Origin: Salegentibacter salegens
GTDB lineage: Bacteria; Bacteroidota; Bacteroidia; Flavobacteriales; Flavobacteriaceae
Reading direction: 5' to 3'
Length of the DNA: 64,000 nucleotides
Assembly (NCBI RefSeq): GCF_900142975.1
Contig: NZ_LT670848.1
Span: 1,364,001-1,428,000 of the forward strand
Position 1 is the first letter of the stretch, and the number at the start of each line of letters is the position of its first letter. The position numbers and the translations under genes are program-made. The notes below the pieces were generated by a model. It was not told where the DNA came from. It did not search any database and saw only the letters and a program-made list of their open reading frames with translations. Below are positions 35,130-42,225 of this stretch, one piece after another.

Positions 35130-35151
35130 TTATTTTCCAATACAGAAGTTT
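35130..35151 (-). repeat. Copy of the mnmE 3' end (putative att site, left)
   Basis: 22 bp matching the mnmE 3' end at 50799-50820 at 19 positions. On the minus strand it reads AAC TTC TGT ATT GGA AAA TAA, i.e. NFCIGK-stop, so all three differences are synonymous. The 18 bp next to it (35112-35129) also resemble the sequence beyond mnmE. Confidence 0.6.
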
Positions 35152-35236
35152 TCAAATCCCTCAAACACTGGTAGTCCGAGGATATGAGGTGTAAAATAGG
35201 TACAAACCCTATTTTTAACATTTGAAACTTATCAAC

Positions 35237-35390
35237 TTATAATTCATATTTGGTGAGCTCACCGGTTATTTCACCAGTTAGCTGATGCAATACTTTTACC
35301 TAGAAGTTGAGCTCACCAGAGTTCTCTGCTATAATTCTCGCCTGTGCGATCCACTAATGATTTCTCCGGTGAGCTCATCAATATTTGAAC
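35237..35390 (-). pseudogene. Decayed fragment with TGE-repeat linker
   Basis: Minus-strand pieces read NIDELTGEIIS and, after a frameshift and stops, LTGEITGELTKYEL-stop. Repeated TGE[IL]TGE linkers occur near the C-terminus of AlbA/RecG-like ATP-binding proteins and some Fic proteins in Bacteroidetes. This explains the three GAGCTC-centred repeats in the DNA. Identification is tentative. Confidence 0.3.
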
Positions 35391-35556
35391 ATTGTTGAAA
35401 AGAGTATTCATTCTACATCATATTATTGAATGTTCTTTCCAAGCAATTATATATAAGTGTAATCTATATAGCTTGATATACTCAAATTAAATATGGAATT
35501 GCAGGCGAGCTGGAGGTTTCAGTTGGAACTAGGCCTAAACATTCTTTTTGCCCCGT

Positions 35557-35718
35557 TTAATTTATTCCAATTATCATATTAATCGGTAAATGGTCAGAAC
35601 CTATATTTGGCCCCGTAGATCTATTAATAAAGTGTAATTGATCTGAAACTAAAAAATGATCTAGAGTTGTTTGCAAAATACTATAATTTACCGGCCAGGT
35701 AAAAGCTAAAAATGAATG
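35557..35718 (-). pseudogene. C-terminal remnant of an endonuclease/exonuclease/phosphatase-family gene
   Basis: An open stretch reads HSFLAFTWPVNYSILQTTLD, HFLVSDQLHFINRSTGPNIG, SDHLPINMIIGIN and stop. The D-H-x-L-V-S-D and G-S-D-H-x-P motifs are the hallmark C-terminus of EEP-fold metal-dependent nucleases/phosphatases. No 5' part is present; the IS256-family element lies about 55 bp away. Confidence 0.65.
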
Positions 35719-35800
35719 TGATTACTCCAAAAGGATGGATGTAAAATATTTTTTTTCAAATTATTAGAGAGCAAGGGAGTGTTAGCTCAACTCTGTCTGC

Positions 35801-35832
35801 TTCTTCTCCCGGGGGTACCCCCGGGAGAAGAA
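35801..35832. terminator. Perfect 32-bp palindrome at the end of the transposase gene
   Basis: Each 16-bp arm (TTCTTCTCCCGGGGGT and its complement) pairs perfectly. It lies 5 bp beyond the transposase stop and inside the IS. It should terminate transposase transcription and could block outside transcription entering the element. Confidence 0.65.
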
Positions 35833-35836
35833 AATT

Positions 35837-37075
35837 TTAGTTTTTCGTTTCATTGGTGGCTAAGTCCAACTCTAGCCGACCTTCAAATTTAATAGCTAAT
35901 TGTTGAACTACCAAACCCCAGTTCTGCAGTGGGGCGTTCCATTTCTTTTCAATTCTTCTGGTAGCTAGGTAAACCAGCTTCAATAGTGCCATATCATTGG
36001 TAAAAGCGCCTTTGGTCTTGGTTACTTTTCTTACCTGCCGGTGAAAAGCCTCTACGGCATTTGTGGTGTATATGAGTTTTCTAATGGGTGCGGTATATTC
36101 AAAATAAGCACTCAATCGGTCCCAGTTATCATTCCAGGAACGGATCACTATGGGATATCTTTTGCCCCATTTTTCTTCCAGATCCAGTAAAGCCGATTCA
36201 GCCTGGTCTTTGGTGTCAGCCTTGTACACCAGTTTAAGGTCTTTCATAAAATCTTTTTGATCCTTACTGGCCACATACTTCATACTATTGCGGATCTGGT
36301 GGACAATACATAGCTGAATATCAGTCTTGGGATAAACAGAATGAATGGCTTCACTAAAGCCCGTAAGATTATCCGTACAGGCAATCAGAATATCTTTTAA
36401 GCCACGGTTGTTTAATTGGGTCAGCACCTGAAGCCAAAAATTGGCCCCTTCACTTTCCGAGATATACATACCCAGCACTTCCTTTCTTCCAGCTTTATTT
36501 ATTCCTAAAATATTATACAAGGCCTTGTGCTTTACTTTGCCTTCTTCGCGTACCTTGAAGTGCATCGCGTCGAGCCATAGGATGCAATATACCGGCTCCA
36601 AGGGGCGATCCTGCCATTCCTTAACCTTGGGAATCACCCGGTCCGTAATATCACTTAGAACGTGTGTGGATATCTTGGAATCATACATTTCCTCTATATG
36701 AGCTGAGATATCCCGCAGGCTATTGCCCATCCCGTACATGCCTATAATCTGCTTTTCTAAATTATCGGCCAGGATACGCTGGCGTTTCGCTACGATCTCC
36801 GGCTCAAAGGTACTGTTACGATCCTGGGGCGTGTTAATGGTGACGTCCCCTTGGCTGCTCTTTAGGGTCTTTTTGCCTTTGCCATTACGCTTATTACCTG
36901 CTTTTGAGCCTTTTTCTTCATCGGAAAGGTGCGAAGACATTTCTGCTTCCAGGGCCTCTTCCATAAACTCCCTAAGCATTGGAGCAAAAGCGCCGTTTTT
37001 GCCGGTTAGGGATTCTCCTGATAAAAATTGTTTTAATGCTTTTTCCTTTAATTCCTTAATCTCTTCTTGTGTCAT
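35837..37075 (-). CDS. IS256-family transposase
   Basis: A 412-residue DDE transposase of the IS256 (Mutator-like) family. Catalytic residues are D169 (WLDAMHFKV), D235 (ACTDNLTGF) and E342 (YTTNAVEAFHRQVRK), with the C/H motif CIVHQIRNS between them. An N-terminal helical DNA-binding region precedes them. The ORF is intact and flanked by terminal repeats, so the element may be active. Confidence 0.96.
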   Translation of the reverse strand: MTQEEIKELKEKALKQFLSGESLTGKNGAFAPMLREFMEEALEAEMSSHLSDEEKGSKAGNKRNGKGKKTLKSSQGDVTINTPQDRNSTFEPEIVAKRQRILADNLEKQIIGMYGMGNSLRDISAHIEEMYDSKISTHVLSDITDRVIPKVKEWQDRPLEPVYCILWLDAMHFKVREEGKVKHKALYNILGINKAGRKEVLGMYISESEGANFWLQVLTQLNNRGLKDILIACTDNLTGFSEAIHSVYPKTDIQLCIVHQIRNSMKYVASKDQKDFMKDLKLVYKADTKDQAESALLDLEEKWGKRYPIVIRSWNDNWDRLSAYFEYTAPIRKLIYTTNAVEAFHRQVRKVTKTKGAFTNDMALLKLVYLATRRIEKKWNAPLQNWGLVVQQLAIKFEGRLELDLATNETKN

Positions 37076-37145
37076 AATCTAGTCTAAAAATTTTAATTTA
37101 ATTTTCAAAGTCTAGACAGACTTGAGATTACACCCTCGAGAGCAA

Positions 37146-37390
37146 TGCATAAATATATTATATTTGCAACACAATAAAGATACCTATAGAGTTTTAATGT
37201 AGTAGATAGTACAATTAGTTTTTAAGAGTTTTCTCTTCTTTCCAATTTTATTTTCCAATTACTTTTTCAATAGTTTTTTAAGTTAATAAATTGTTTTTAC
37301 AATTTAATTATAATAATTCTTTAGTATACTTTTCATAACTAGGATATTTTTATTGTGAAAAAATAATTAGTAACTTAAAATTAAGTAAAA
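37146..37390. other. AT-rich leader region of the cold-shock gene
   Basis: No ORF. The stretch is very AT-rich and probably holds the promoter and long 5' leader typical of cold-shock genes, but no clear -7 box is seen. Confidence 0.35.
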
Positions 37391-37585
37391 ATGCAAGAAG
37401 GCACAGTAAAATTTTTCAACAGTTCAAAAGGATTCGGATTTATTAAATCATCAGAAACAGGCGAAGACATTTTCGTACATAATTCTGGTTTAAAAGATGA
37501 TATTAGAGAAGATGACAAGGTACAGTATAATACTGAACAAGGAAAAAAAGGATTAAATGCTATTGACGTAGAAGTTATAGACTAA
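37391..37585 (+). CDS. Cold-shock domain protein (CspA family)
   Basis: A 64-residue single cold-shock domain. RNP1 is KGFGFIK and RNP2 is DIFVHNS; the start MQEGTVKFFNSSKGFGFI is typical. Csp proteins bind single-stranded RNA/DNA and act as RNA chaperones at low temperature. It is flanked by the IS element on the left and a terminator on the right, so it is a single-gene unit inside the island. Confidence 0.95.
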   Translation: MQEGTVKFFNSSKGFGFIKSSETGEDIFVHNSGLKDDIREDDKVQYNTEQGKKGLNAIDVEVID

Positions 37586-37625
37586 TTCTAAATTATATTT
37601 ATCTTTTACAGATAAAAAAATTCTT

Positions 37626-37659
37626 AAAGAGGCTGTCTGAAAAGACGGTCTTTTTTTGT
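37626..37659 (+). terminator. Terminator after the cold-shock gene
   Basis: An approximately 12-bp stem with wobble pairs (AAGAGGCTGTCT / AGACGGTCTTTT) and a GAAA loop, followed by a T run. Confidence 0.7.
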
Positions 37660-38062
37660 TGTCTAAATAATGCTAAATAGTATTATTTTCAAGTTGGCTA
37701 CTGGTATCCGGCCCATCAACCGCATCTTCTAACTTAGTATAATTTTATTTATCAGTTACCTTCTGGTAAACTTAATTTAAACATCTTTTATTTTGTGAGT
37801 GTTTTCATATATGTCTTTTTTTTGGGTTAAAATCAAACCATAAAAAGGGATAAAAAAGACACTGGAGTCAAATATTGAACTCTAAAGATAAATGGATCTA
37901 CTTCGTACAAGAAATTTTATAATATTAGCAAAAGCTTAGTCGTAGCTATTGATATCCCTTCACCTACTATAATTTGCAAATCAAAATCTGAGTTTTTTCA
38001 GTTTAGGAGTATCTTTTTAGACTTTTTCCAGTCTACTCTATAAACCATAAAATCTTTATATT
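37660..38062. other. Non-coding stretch before the cysteine-rich gene
   Basis: About 400 bp without a convincing ORF. The last part (around 38020) contains TTAGAC and GTCTA halves, and it must hold the promoter of the cysteine-rich protein gene, which I cannot pinpoint. Confidence 0.35.
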
Positions 38063-38179
38063 ATGAATAATTGTAAATGCACCAATTGTAGTTGTACTAA
38101 ATGTAATTGTACCAATTGCCAGGAAAACAACTGTCCTTGTAGCACATGCGAATGTGATACCTGCAGCTGCTGTAACTAA
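38063..38179 (+). CDS. Metallothionein-like cysteine-rich protein, 38 residues
   Basis: An ORF of 39 codons encoding a protein with 14 cysteines in 38 residues, spaced C-x-C-x-x in two runs: C4, 6, 9, 11, 14, 16, 19 and C24, 26, 29, 31, 34, 36, 37 (MNNCKCTNCSCTKCNCTNC, then QENNCPCSTCECDTCSCCN). Spacers are Asn, Thr, Ser and Lys; there is no hydrophobic residue after Met1. This is the composition of a metallothionein that would wrap several Zn, Cu or Cd ions in thiolate clusters. It does not resemble the His-containing cyanobacterial SmtA type. A terminator follows, then a SigZ-like sigma factor gene. Confidence 0.8.
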   Translation: MNNCKCTNCSCTKCNCTNCQENNCPCSTCECDTCSCCN

Positions 38180-38188
38180 ATCTTAATA

Positions 38189-38219
38189 AGAGCTGCCTTT
38201 AAATAGGCGGCTTTTTTAT
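38189..38219 (+). terminator. Terminator between the cysteine-rich gene and sigZ
   Basis: Arms AGCTGCC and GGCGGCT with an 8-nt loop, followed by six T residues. Confidence 0.75.
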
Positions 38220-38241
38220 TTATAATATCTTAAATTTGAAT

Positions 38242-38766
38242 ATGGATACCCAGGAAATATGGAGAGCACATAGTGAAGAAGTATACTTTTTTATTCTTAA
38301 ACGGGTAAAGGATACCGAGGCAGCAAGTGACATCTTACAGAATACCTTTTATAATACCCATAAGAACCTGAATCAAATAGAAGACCTCATCAAAATAAGA
38401 TCCTGGGTTTTTCAAATTGCCAGGAATGAAATAGCCGATTATTTTAAACGGGAAGCTAAATATTCGGTCAGGTTAAAAGGTGAAGAAGATAAAGGAGCTG
38501 AGAAATATCAAGATATATGCTGTTTCAACCGATTTATTGAAGAATTGCCCGAACATTATAAATCTGTAATAAAATTGGTCTATATTGATGGAAAGACCCA
38601 AATAGAAGCTGCTCAAGTTCTAAAAATAAGTCTGGCAAATGTAAAAGCAAGGATTAGGCGCGCTAAATCGCTCTTAAAACAAAGGTTCAATGAATGCTGT
38701 AAGTATGAAATTAATAAAAATGGACAGCTGACCGGGGAACCTGATTGTGCGGAATGTTTTGATTAA
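38242..38766 (+). CDS. sigZ: ECF sigma factor, SigZ-like, with cysteine tail
   Basis: A 174-residue ECF sigma factor. Region 2 covers about 5-72 (VYFFILKRVKDTEAASDILQ, NTFYNTHKNL, IRSWVFQIARNEIADYFKR). Region 4 covers about 100-148 (LPEHYKSVIKLVYIDGKTQI, EAAQVLKISLANVKARIRRA). The C-terminal extension carries C152, C153, C169 and C172 (NECCKYEI, PDCAEC), as in the SigZ group. C93/C94 lie in the linker. The thiols could sense metal or redox state directly. No anti-sigma gene is next to it. The ATG at 38242 is preferred over a TTG at 38236; a TAAATTTG box at 38231-38238 would give a near-leaderless mRNA. Confidence 0.85.
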   Translation: MDTQEIWRAHSEEVYFFILKRVKDTEAASDILQNTFYNTHKNLNQIEDLIKIRSWVFQIARNEIADYFKREAKYSVRLKGEEDKGAEKYQDICCFNRFIEELPEHYKSVIKLVYIDGKTQIEAAQVLKISLANVKARIRRAKSLLKQRFNECCKYEINKNGQLTGEPDCAECFD

Positions 38767-38842
38767 CCCATCTTTTCTATCTCGTAAAAAGCGCCATTTA
38801 GACCATATTTCTAAAATTTTAAGACAGACAGAATTAAAATAA

Positions 38843-39283
38843 ATGATCACGCCTCTTTATACATCCAAAAAACTAGAAAAACATATTAGCGGATTAATGA
38901 CCGATGCTAGTATTGAAAAAATAGAAACCGGAAAATTAGGTGCCTGGAATGTAAACCTTTTCTATGTAGAGCGAAGAAAGTGTTGGCTTGCAACTAATGC
39001 TAAAACGAAGTATTCTGTAATTCTTACCGATATAAAAGCAAAAGATCTCATTGAGATTAATGAAATTTTTGAGTCTTCCTTACAAATCCAAATTCGTTTC
39101 TACGGTATAGCTATTACTTTAGAAAAAATACGTCACCTAATTGGGAAACTACAGTTTTATCCCACCAATAACGATAAAAAAACCATAGGTTTTCAGAATT
39201 CTCATTTTTACACCCTGGAGTATAGAAAAGCTGAAAACGGTAGCCTGAAAAATATGCCTGTAAATGCTATGTCCACCAGTTAA
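38843..39283 (+). CDS. DUF6933-like hypothetical protein
   Basis: A 146-residue cytoplasmic protein. The motif LGAWNVNLFYVERRKCWLAT followed by NAKTKYSVILTDIKAKDL resembles the RRKC-x(5)-N-x-KT core of the DUF6933 family, of unknown function. It follows sigZ in the same direction after 76 bp, so it may share its transcript. The assignment to DUF6933 is from memory of the motif and not certain. Confidence 0.6.
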   Translation: MITPLYTSKKLEKHISGLMTDASIEKIETGKLGAWNVNLFYVERRKCWLATNAKTKYSVILTDIKAKDLIEINEIFESSLQIQIRFYGIAITLEKIRHLIGKLQFYPTNNDKKTIGFQNSHFYTLEYRKAENGSLKNMPVNAMSTS

Positions 39284-39639
39284 ACACTCATCCATTTTAT
39301 ATTGGTAAAAGGGCCATCTCGAATCTCACAAACCCTATTGAACAGTTAAAACTCATAATTGAAAATTGCTAAAATCTCGATTTTTTAAAGCCACTTTTAT
39401 TGACGATTTAATTTATGAAGGAATTCTGGGCATCAATTGGATTGGTGAAATAATCACTATTGATATTCCGAATAAGAAATTAATAATACAATGATAAAAA
39501 GCAGTAAACTAATGTTGCCATGTTGGTTTATAAGGGCGCGATTAAATAAACTCCTATTCACAAAAAAATAAATACCAAAACGTAACATTTTGCGATCATT
39601 GGCAACTAATTACTGATTTCTATTTAATTCCCCTCTACA
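39284..39639. other. Spacer with a possible aspartyl-protease-like remnant
   Basis: 356 bp without an intact gene. From about 39403 to TGA 39494 a frame reads KATFIDDLIYEGILGINWIG, EIITIDIPNKKLIIQ, which resembles the C-terminal flap/end of retropepsin-like bacterial proteins (DGILGxxxL...TIDYPNKK). Very tentative; the rest holds nothing I recognise. Confidence 0.25.
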
Positions 39640-40110
39640 ATGAAAGCGCTTAGTCTATTACTTCTACTATTTTTAAGTATCACTTCATTATCTGCTCAGC
39701 AAATCGAATCTGAAAAGGTTTTTCTGGGCTATAAGTTTACCTTGAACAATCAAAGGCTTGACCTTAAAGCAATGAAAAAATTAATGATCGCGGACAAGGA
39801 AGCTACACGTTTGATAAAAAAAGCTAGAACTAATAATACCATCTCAACCATTTTAGGAAGTATCGGAGTTAGTTTTGTAGGTATTCCAATAGGAATCGCG
39901 GCTTCTAATCAAGATGCCCCTTGGGTACTAGCAGGCGTCGGCGCAGCTTTTATTGGGGTAGCCATACCTATTTCTATAAGGTCAAATAATCAGGCGCTTG
40001 AAGCAACAGAAAGAATCAACCGGGTTAATTCTTCACCGCCCAACCCCCTCCAGGTCACCTTTAATTTCATAGGGAACCATCAGGGGGTTGGCCTGGCTTT
40101 ATCTTTTTAA
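39640..40110 (+). CDS. Hypothetical exported protein with two hydrophobic segments
   Basis: A 156-residue protein with a signal peptide (MKALSLLLLLFLSITSLSAQ). The middle has two Gly/Ile-rich membrane-like segments (about 69-87, ISTILGSIGVSFVGIPIGIA; about 93-112, PWVLAGVGAAFIGVAIPISI). The C-terminus reads PLQVTFNFIGNHQGVGLALS. Not recognised as a named family; it lies convergent to the first HipBST operon. Confidence 0.5.
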   Translation: MKALSLLLLLFLSITSLSAQQIESEKVFLGYKFTLNNQRLDLKAMKKLMIADKEATRLIKKARTNNTISTILGSIGVSFVGIPIGIAASNQDAPWVLAGVGAAFIGVAIPISIRSNNQALEATERINRVNSSPPNPLQVTFNFIGNHQGVGLALSF

Positions 40111-40162
40111 ATTTTATTGGTTTACTTTTGAATATTAATTAATCGAGCTTTAAGAATCCCAG

Positions 40163-41146
40163 TTACGAATTTATTTTCTGCAGTTGCTTCAACCGGTATT
40201 GATAGTCCTGGATATAGTTTCGCTGGGTAGCCTCCTTTAAAAAAGATGCATGGGTTAATTGGATAACTTCTTCCGAATGCTTCATCATATCTGCCATTAT
40301 CTGATCAAATTGTTTTGGCTTTAGCTCTACCTGTTCAGCCAAAATTTTAAACTGCCCTGCAGTTATGGTTTGCCCCATACTTTTTGGCAACAAGCCTTCA
40401 TCCAAAGCAAAATCGCTATCATCTACATGGATACGAGTATTCAGTAAATCATAAGCTGGGCTTAACCGGTGATCTCCAAAAGGGGTTTCCAAAATGGCGA
40501 AGTTTTTCAGGTGGGCATCACCGTTAGAGAACAAAAAATTGAATAGCAGTAGTTTAAATAATTTAGGGATTTCCACACGATAAGCCGGCAGGAATTTTTT
40601 CATCAACTGAAATAATTCGAGATAATTCCCTTCGTATTTATAATGTTCACCGTGTGTCTGGGGAGTTTTACCGGCAAGGGTGGCAAAATCTTCTTTTGCT
40701 TTCTTGGAACCGTCCGGGCTTACATCAAAACGTTTCGTTATATAGGCTGGAGCTCCATTTTCAAAAAAAATAAGCGCATTTTCGGCAGTTTCAATATTGT
40801 ATACCTGGCGTGCGATCTGCATGGTTAAATGCTCATTGGCTGGCATTTCATAATTCTTCTTGCCGACTCTGGGAATCGGTTTTAGTATATGAGTGCCTTG
40901 CTCCTCTTCCTTGATGAGACGTAACTTATTTTTTTCCAGCAGGATCGAAAATTTTTCCTGTACCCCGGAAATAGAGATCCGTTTTTGATTGTCTTCAAAA
41001 AGTTTATCGGTTTTAAGATTAGCGTTTGGCGCCTCATATGGTAGCACGTGCAAGACTTTACGTCCATCGAAAACACGCTTTAAACATGTTCTGCTATAAG
41101 TGCTAAATTCTTCTGCTAAAGTTCCTGGGCAGTGATCTATTTTCAT
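40163..41146 (-). CDS. HipT-type kinase toxin, module 1
   Basis: A 327-residue HipA-like Ser/Thr kinase lacking the N-terminal subdomain, which is encoded separately upstream. The Gly-rich/autophosphorylation loop reads QKRISISGVQEK with S58 and S60, matching the S-x-S motif of HipT. The catalytic motif is NGDAHLKNF and the metal site SPAYDLLN. Unlike module 2, its N-terminus has only C6 and C21 rather than a C-x-x-C knuckle. HipT toxins phosphorylate cellular targets such as tRNA synthetases, halting growth. The start overlaps the HipS-like gene by 4 bp. Confidence 0.88.
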   Translation of the reverse strand: MKIDHCPGTLAEEFSTYSRTCLKRVFDGRKVLHVLPYEAPNANLKTDKLFEDNQKRISISGVQEKFSILLEKNKLRLIKEEEQGTHILKPIPRVGKKNYEMPANEHLTMQIARQVYNIETAENALIFFENGAPAYITKRFDVSPDGSKKAKEDFATLAGKTPQTHGEHYKYEGNYLELFQLMKKFLPAYRVEIPKLFKLLLFNFLFSNGDAHLKNFAILETPFGDHRLSPAYDLLNTRIHVDDSDFALDEGLLPKSMGQTITAGQFKILAEQVELKPKQFDQIMADMMKHSEEVIQLTHASFLKEATQRNYIQDYQYRLKQLQKINS

Positions 41147-41475
41147 TTAACCTCTTTATTTTTTTTGACAGTAATTGCACCCACAGTATCATAACGAGCG
41201 GTAGTCATAAGAATTCCAAAGTAATCATCAGAATCCAATCGGTTAGCCTTACATACCGTTTGTCTATTTGTCCCTTCCGGAAGCATATTGTAGAAAAAAG
41301 GGAATAAGTATTCAGCGTGATATTCCGGTTGTGATCTTGGCAGGGTTAGACTAATAGATGGATTTTCCGAATCAGTCAACCAGGCTTCAAGATACCGGAA
41401 AGTAAAACTGCCGTCGTCATGCTGTTTCAAAATACCAGCTTCCTTTCCCTTATAGCATATAGTCGCTTGCCTCAT
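41143..41475 (-). CDS. HipS-like protein (HipA N-terminal domain), module 1
   Basis: A 110-residue protein equivalent to the HipA N-subdomain 1: MRQATICYKGKEAGILKQHD, ISLTLPRSQPEY, LFPFFYNMLPEGTNRQTVCK. In tripartite HipBST systems this small protein is the antitoxin for HipT. At the position where module 2 has Trp (PEGW), this one has Thr (PEGT). It lies 6 bp after hipB and overlaps hipT by 4 bp. Confidence 0.83.
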   Translation of the reverse strand: MRQATICYKGKEAGILKQHDDGSFTFRYLEAWLTDSENPSISLTLPRSQPEYHAEYLFPFFYNMLPEGTNRQTVCKANRLDSDDYFGILMTTARYDTVGAITVKKNKEVK

Positions 41476-41481
41476 TTATAT

Positions 41482-41691
41482 CTATACTTTTTTGACCTGC
41501 AGTGTGATCTCCATTCCAAGGACATCTGTTATTCTTTGTAAAGATTCCAGGGTAGGATTAGCCTTGCCTGTCTCGATCTTATACAACGTATTGATCCCTA
41601 TATCAGCCATCTCGGCTAATTGTTTCTGGGTAATCAGCATATTATCGCGGCGTTGCTGAATTAGCTGACCAATCTTTTGTATCGCTGCCAT
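41482..41691 (-). CDS. HipB-like HTH antitoxin/repressor, module 1
   Basis: A 69-residue Xre-type DNA-binding protein: LIQQRRDNMLITQKQLAEMA, DIGINTLYKIETGKANPTLE, SLQRITDVLGMEITLQVKK. The C-terminal beta-strand (MEITLQVKK) is the HipB dimerisation strand. First gene of a three-gene operon with HipS- and HipT-like genes. Three palindromic sites upstream (41720-41853) are probable operators. Confidence 0.88.
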   Translation of the reverse strand: MAAIQKIGQLIQQRRDNMLITQKQLAEMADIGINTLYKIETGKANPTLESLQRITDVLGMEITLQVKKV

Positions 41692-41719
41692 AGTTTCTTT
41701 TATTTTTCACCTCTAGACC

Positions 41720-41853
41720 CACATTATACTGTGGAATTCAATATCATAAATATAGTTGGAATCAAAATTACATTAAAATACACACTTTAATGTGAAAATC
41801 AAAGTAATTATATTATGCCCCCTAAAATATATTATAATCCACATTATAATGTG
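41720..41853. promoter_or_regulatory. Three palindromic operator sites upstream of hipBST module 1
   Basis: CACATTATACTGTG (41720-41733), CACACTTTAATGTG (41781-41794) and CACATTATAATGTG (41840-41853, a perfect 14-bp palindrome) are spaced 61 and 59 bp apart (start to start). A TATATTTA -7-like box on the minus strand (41747-41754) lies between the first two. They suit binding by the HipB dimer with looping or cooperative repression. Confidence 0.65.
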
Positions 41854-41907
41854 ATTACGAATGCCGTTTTCCATTGAATACTTAGAGTATACTGTTTAGG
41901 TAATAAC

Positions 41908-42087
41908 TCAATTCGCGAATTGAGTATCACAGGTCTGGGTATTTTTTATTTTCGAATAGGCTGATCCTTCCCTTAAAACTTTCAGGTATACAAAAGCTGA
42001 ATTTCCTTTATTCAAAAAAAGTGATTTGAGGTCCAGCCATTTTGCTACAGTTTCTCTTTCTTTTCTATGATCAATTGCCTCTACCAT
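41908..42087 (-). CDS. Possible 59-residue protein ending in a palindrome
   Basis: An ORF from ATG 42087 to TGA 41908: MVEAIDHRKERETVAKWLDL, KSLFLNKGNSAFVYLKVLRE, GSAYSKIKNTQTCDTQFAN. Composition is coding-like, but no family is recognised. The last codons lie in a perfect 20-bp palindrome at 41906-41925 (arm ACTCAATTCG). It could be a remnant. It fills part of the spacer between hipB and the histidine kinase gene; 42088-42225 holds nothing visible. Confidence 0.3.
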   Translation of the reverse strand: MVEAIDHRKERETVAKWLDLKSLFLNKGNSAFVYLKVLREGSAYSKIKNTQTCDTQFAN

Positions 42088-42225
42088 ATAGCGCGTCCTT
42101 TATCCCAAATTTAGTGACAAATGGAGTGATTTCCTGATTTAGAATTAAATTAAACTTTTGGAATATTTGTACATGAATTTTTTATACTCCTACTTTACGG
42201 AAACTTAAACGTCCAGTTCCTGATA

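Larger units (their letters stand above)
35775..37137 (-). mobile_element. IS256-family insertion sequence with 8-bp target duplication
   Basis: A 1363-bp element. The left end begins GGGAGTGTTAGCTCAACTCT and the right end, read inward on the other strand, GAGGGTGTAATCTCAAGTCT; the terminal inverted repeats match at 19 of 24 positions. The flanks carry the same 8 bp, GAGAGCAA, at 35767-35774 and 37138-37145, the expected target duplication. One intact transposase gene fills most of the element. Intact ends and duplication suggest a recent, complete insertion. Confidence 0.9.

Noticed and set aside
35237..35390. GAGCTC-centred repeats considered as regulator operators
   Set aside because: They are better explained as codons for a repeated T-G-E linker in a decayed minus-strand gene.
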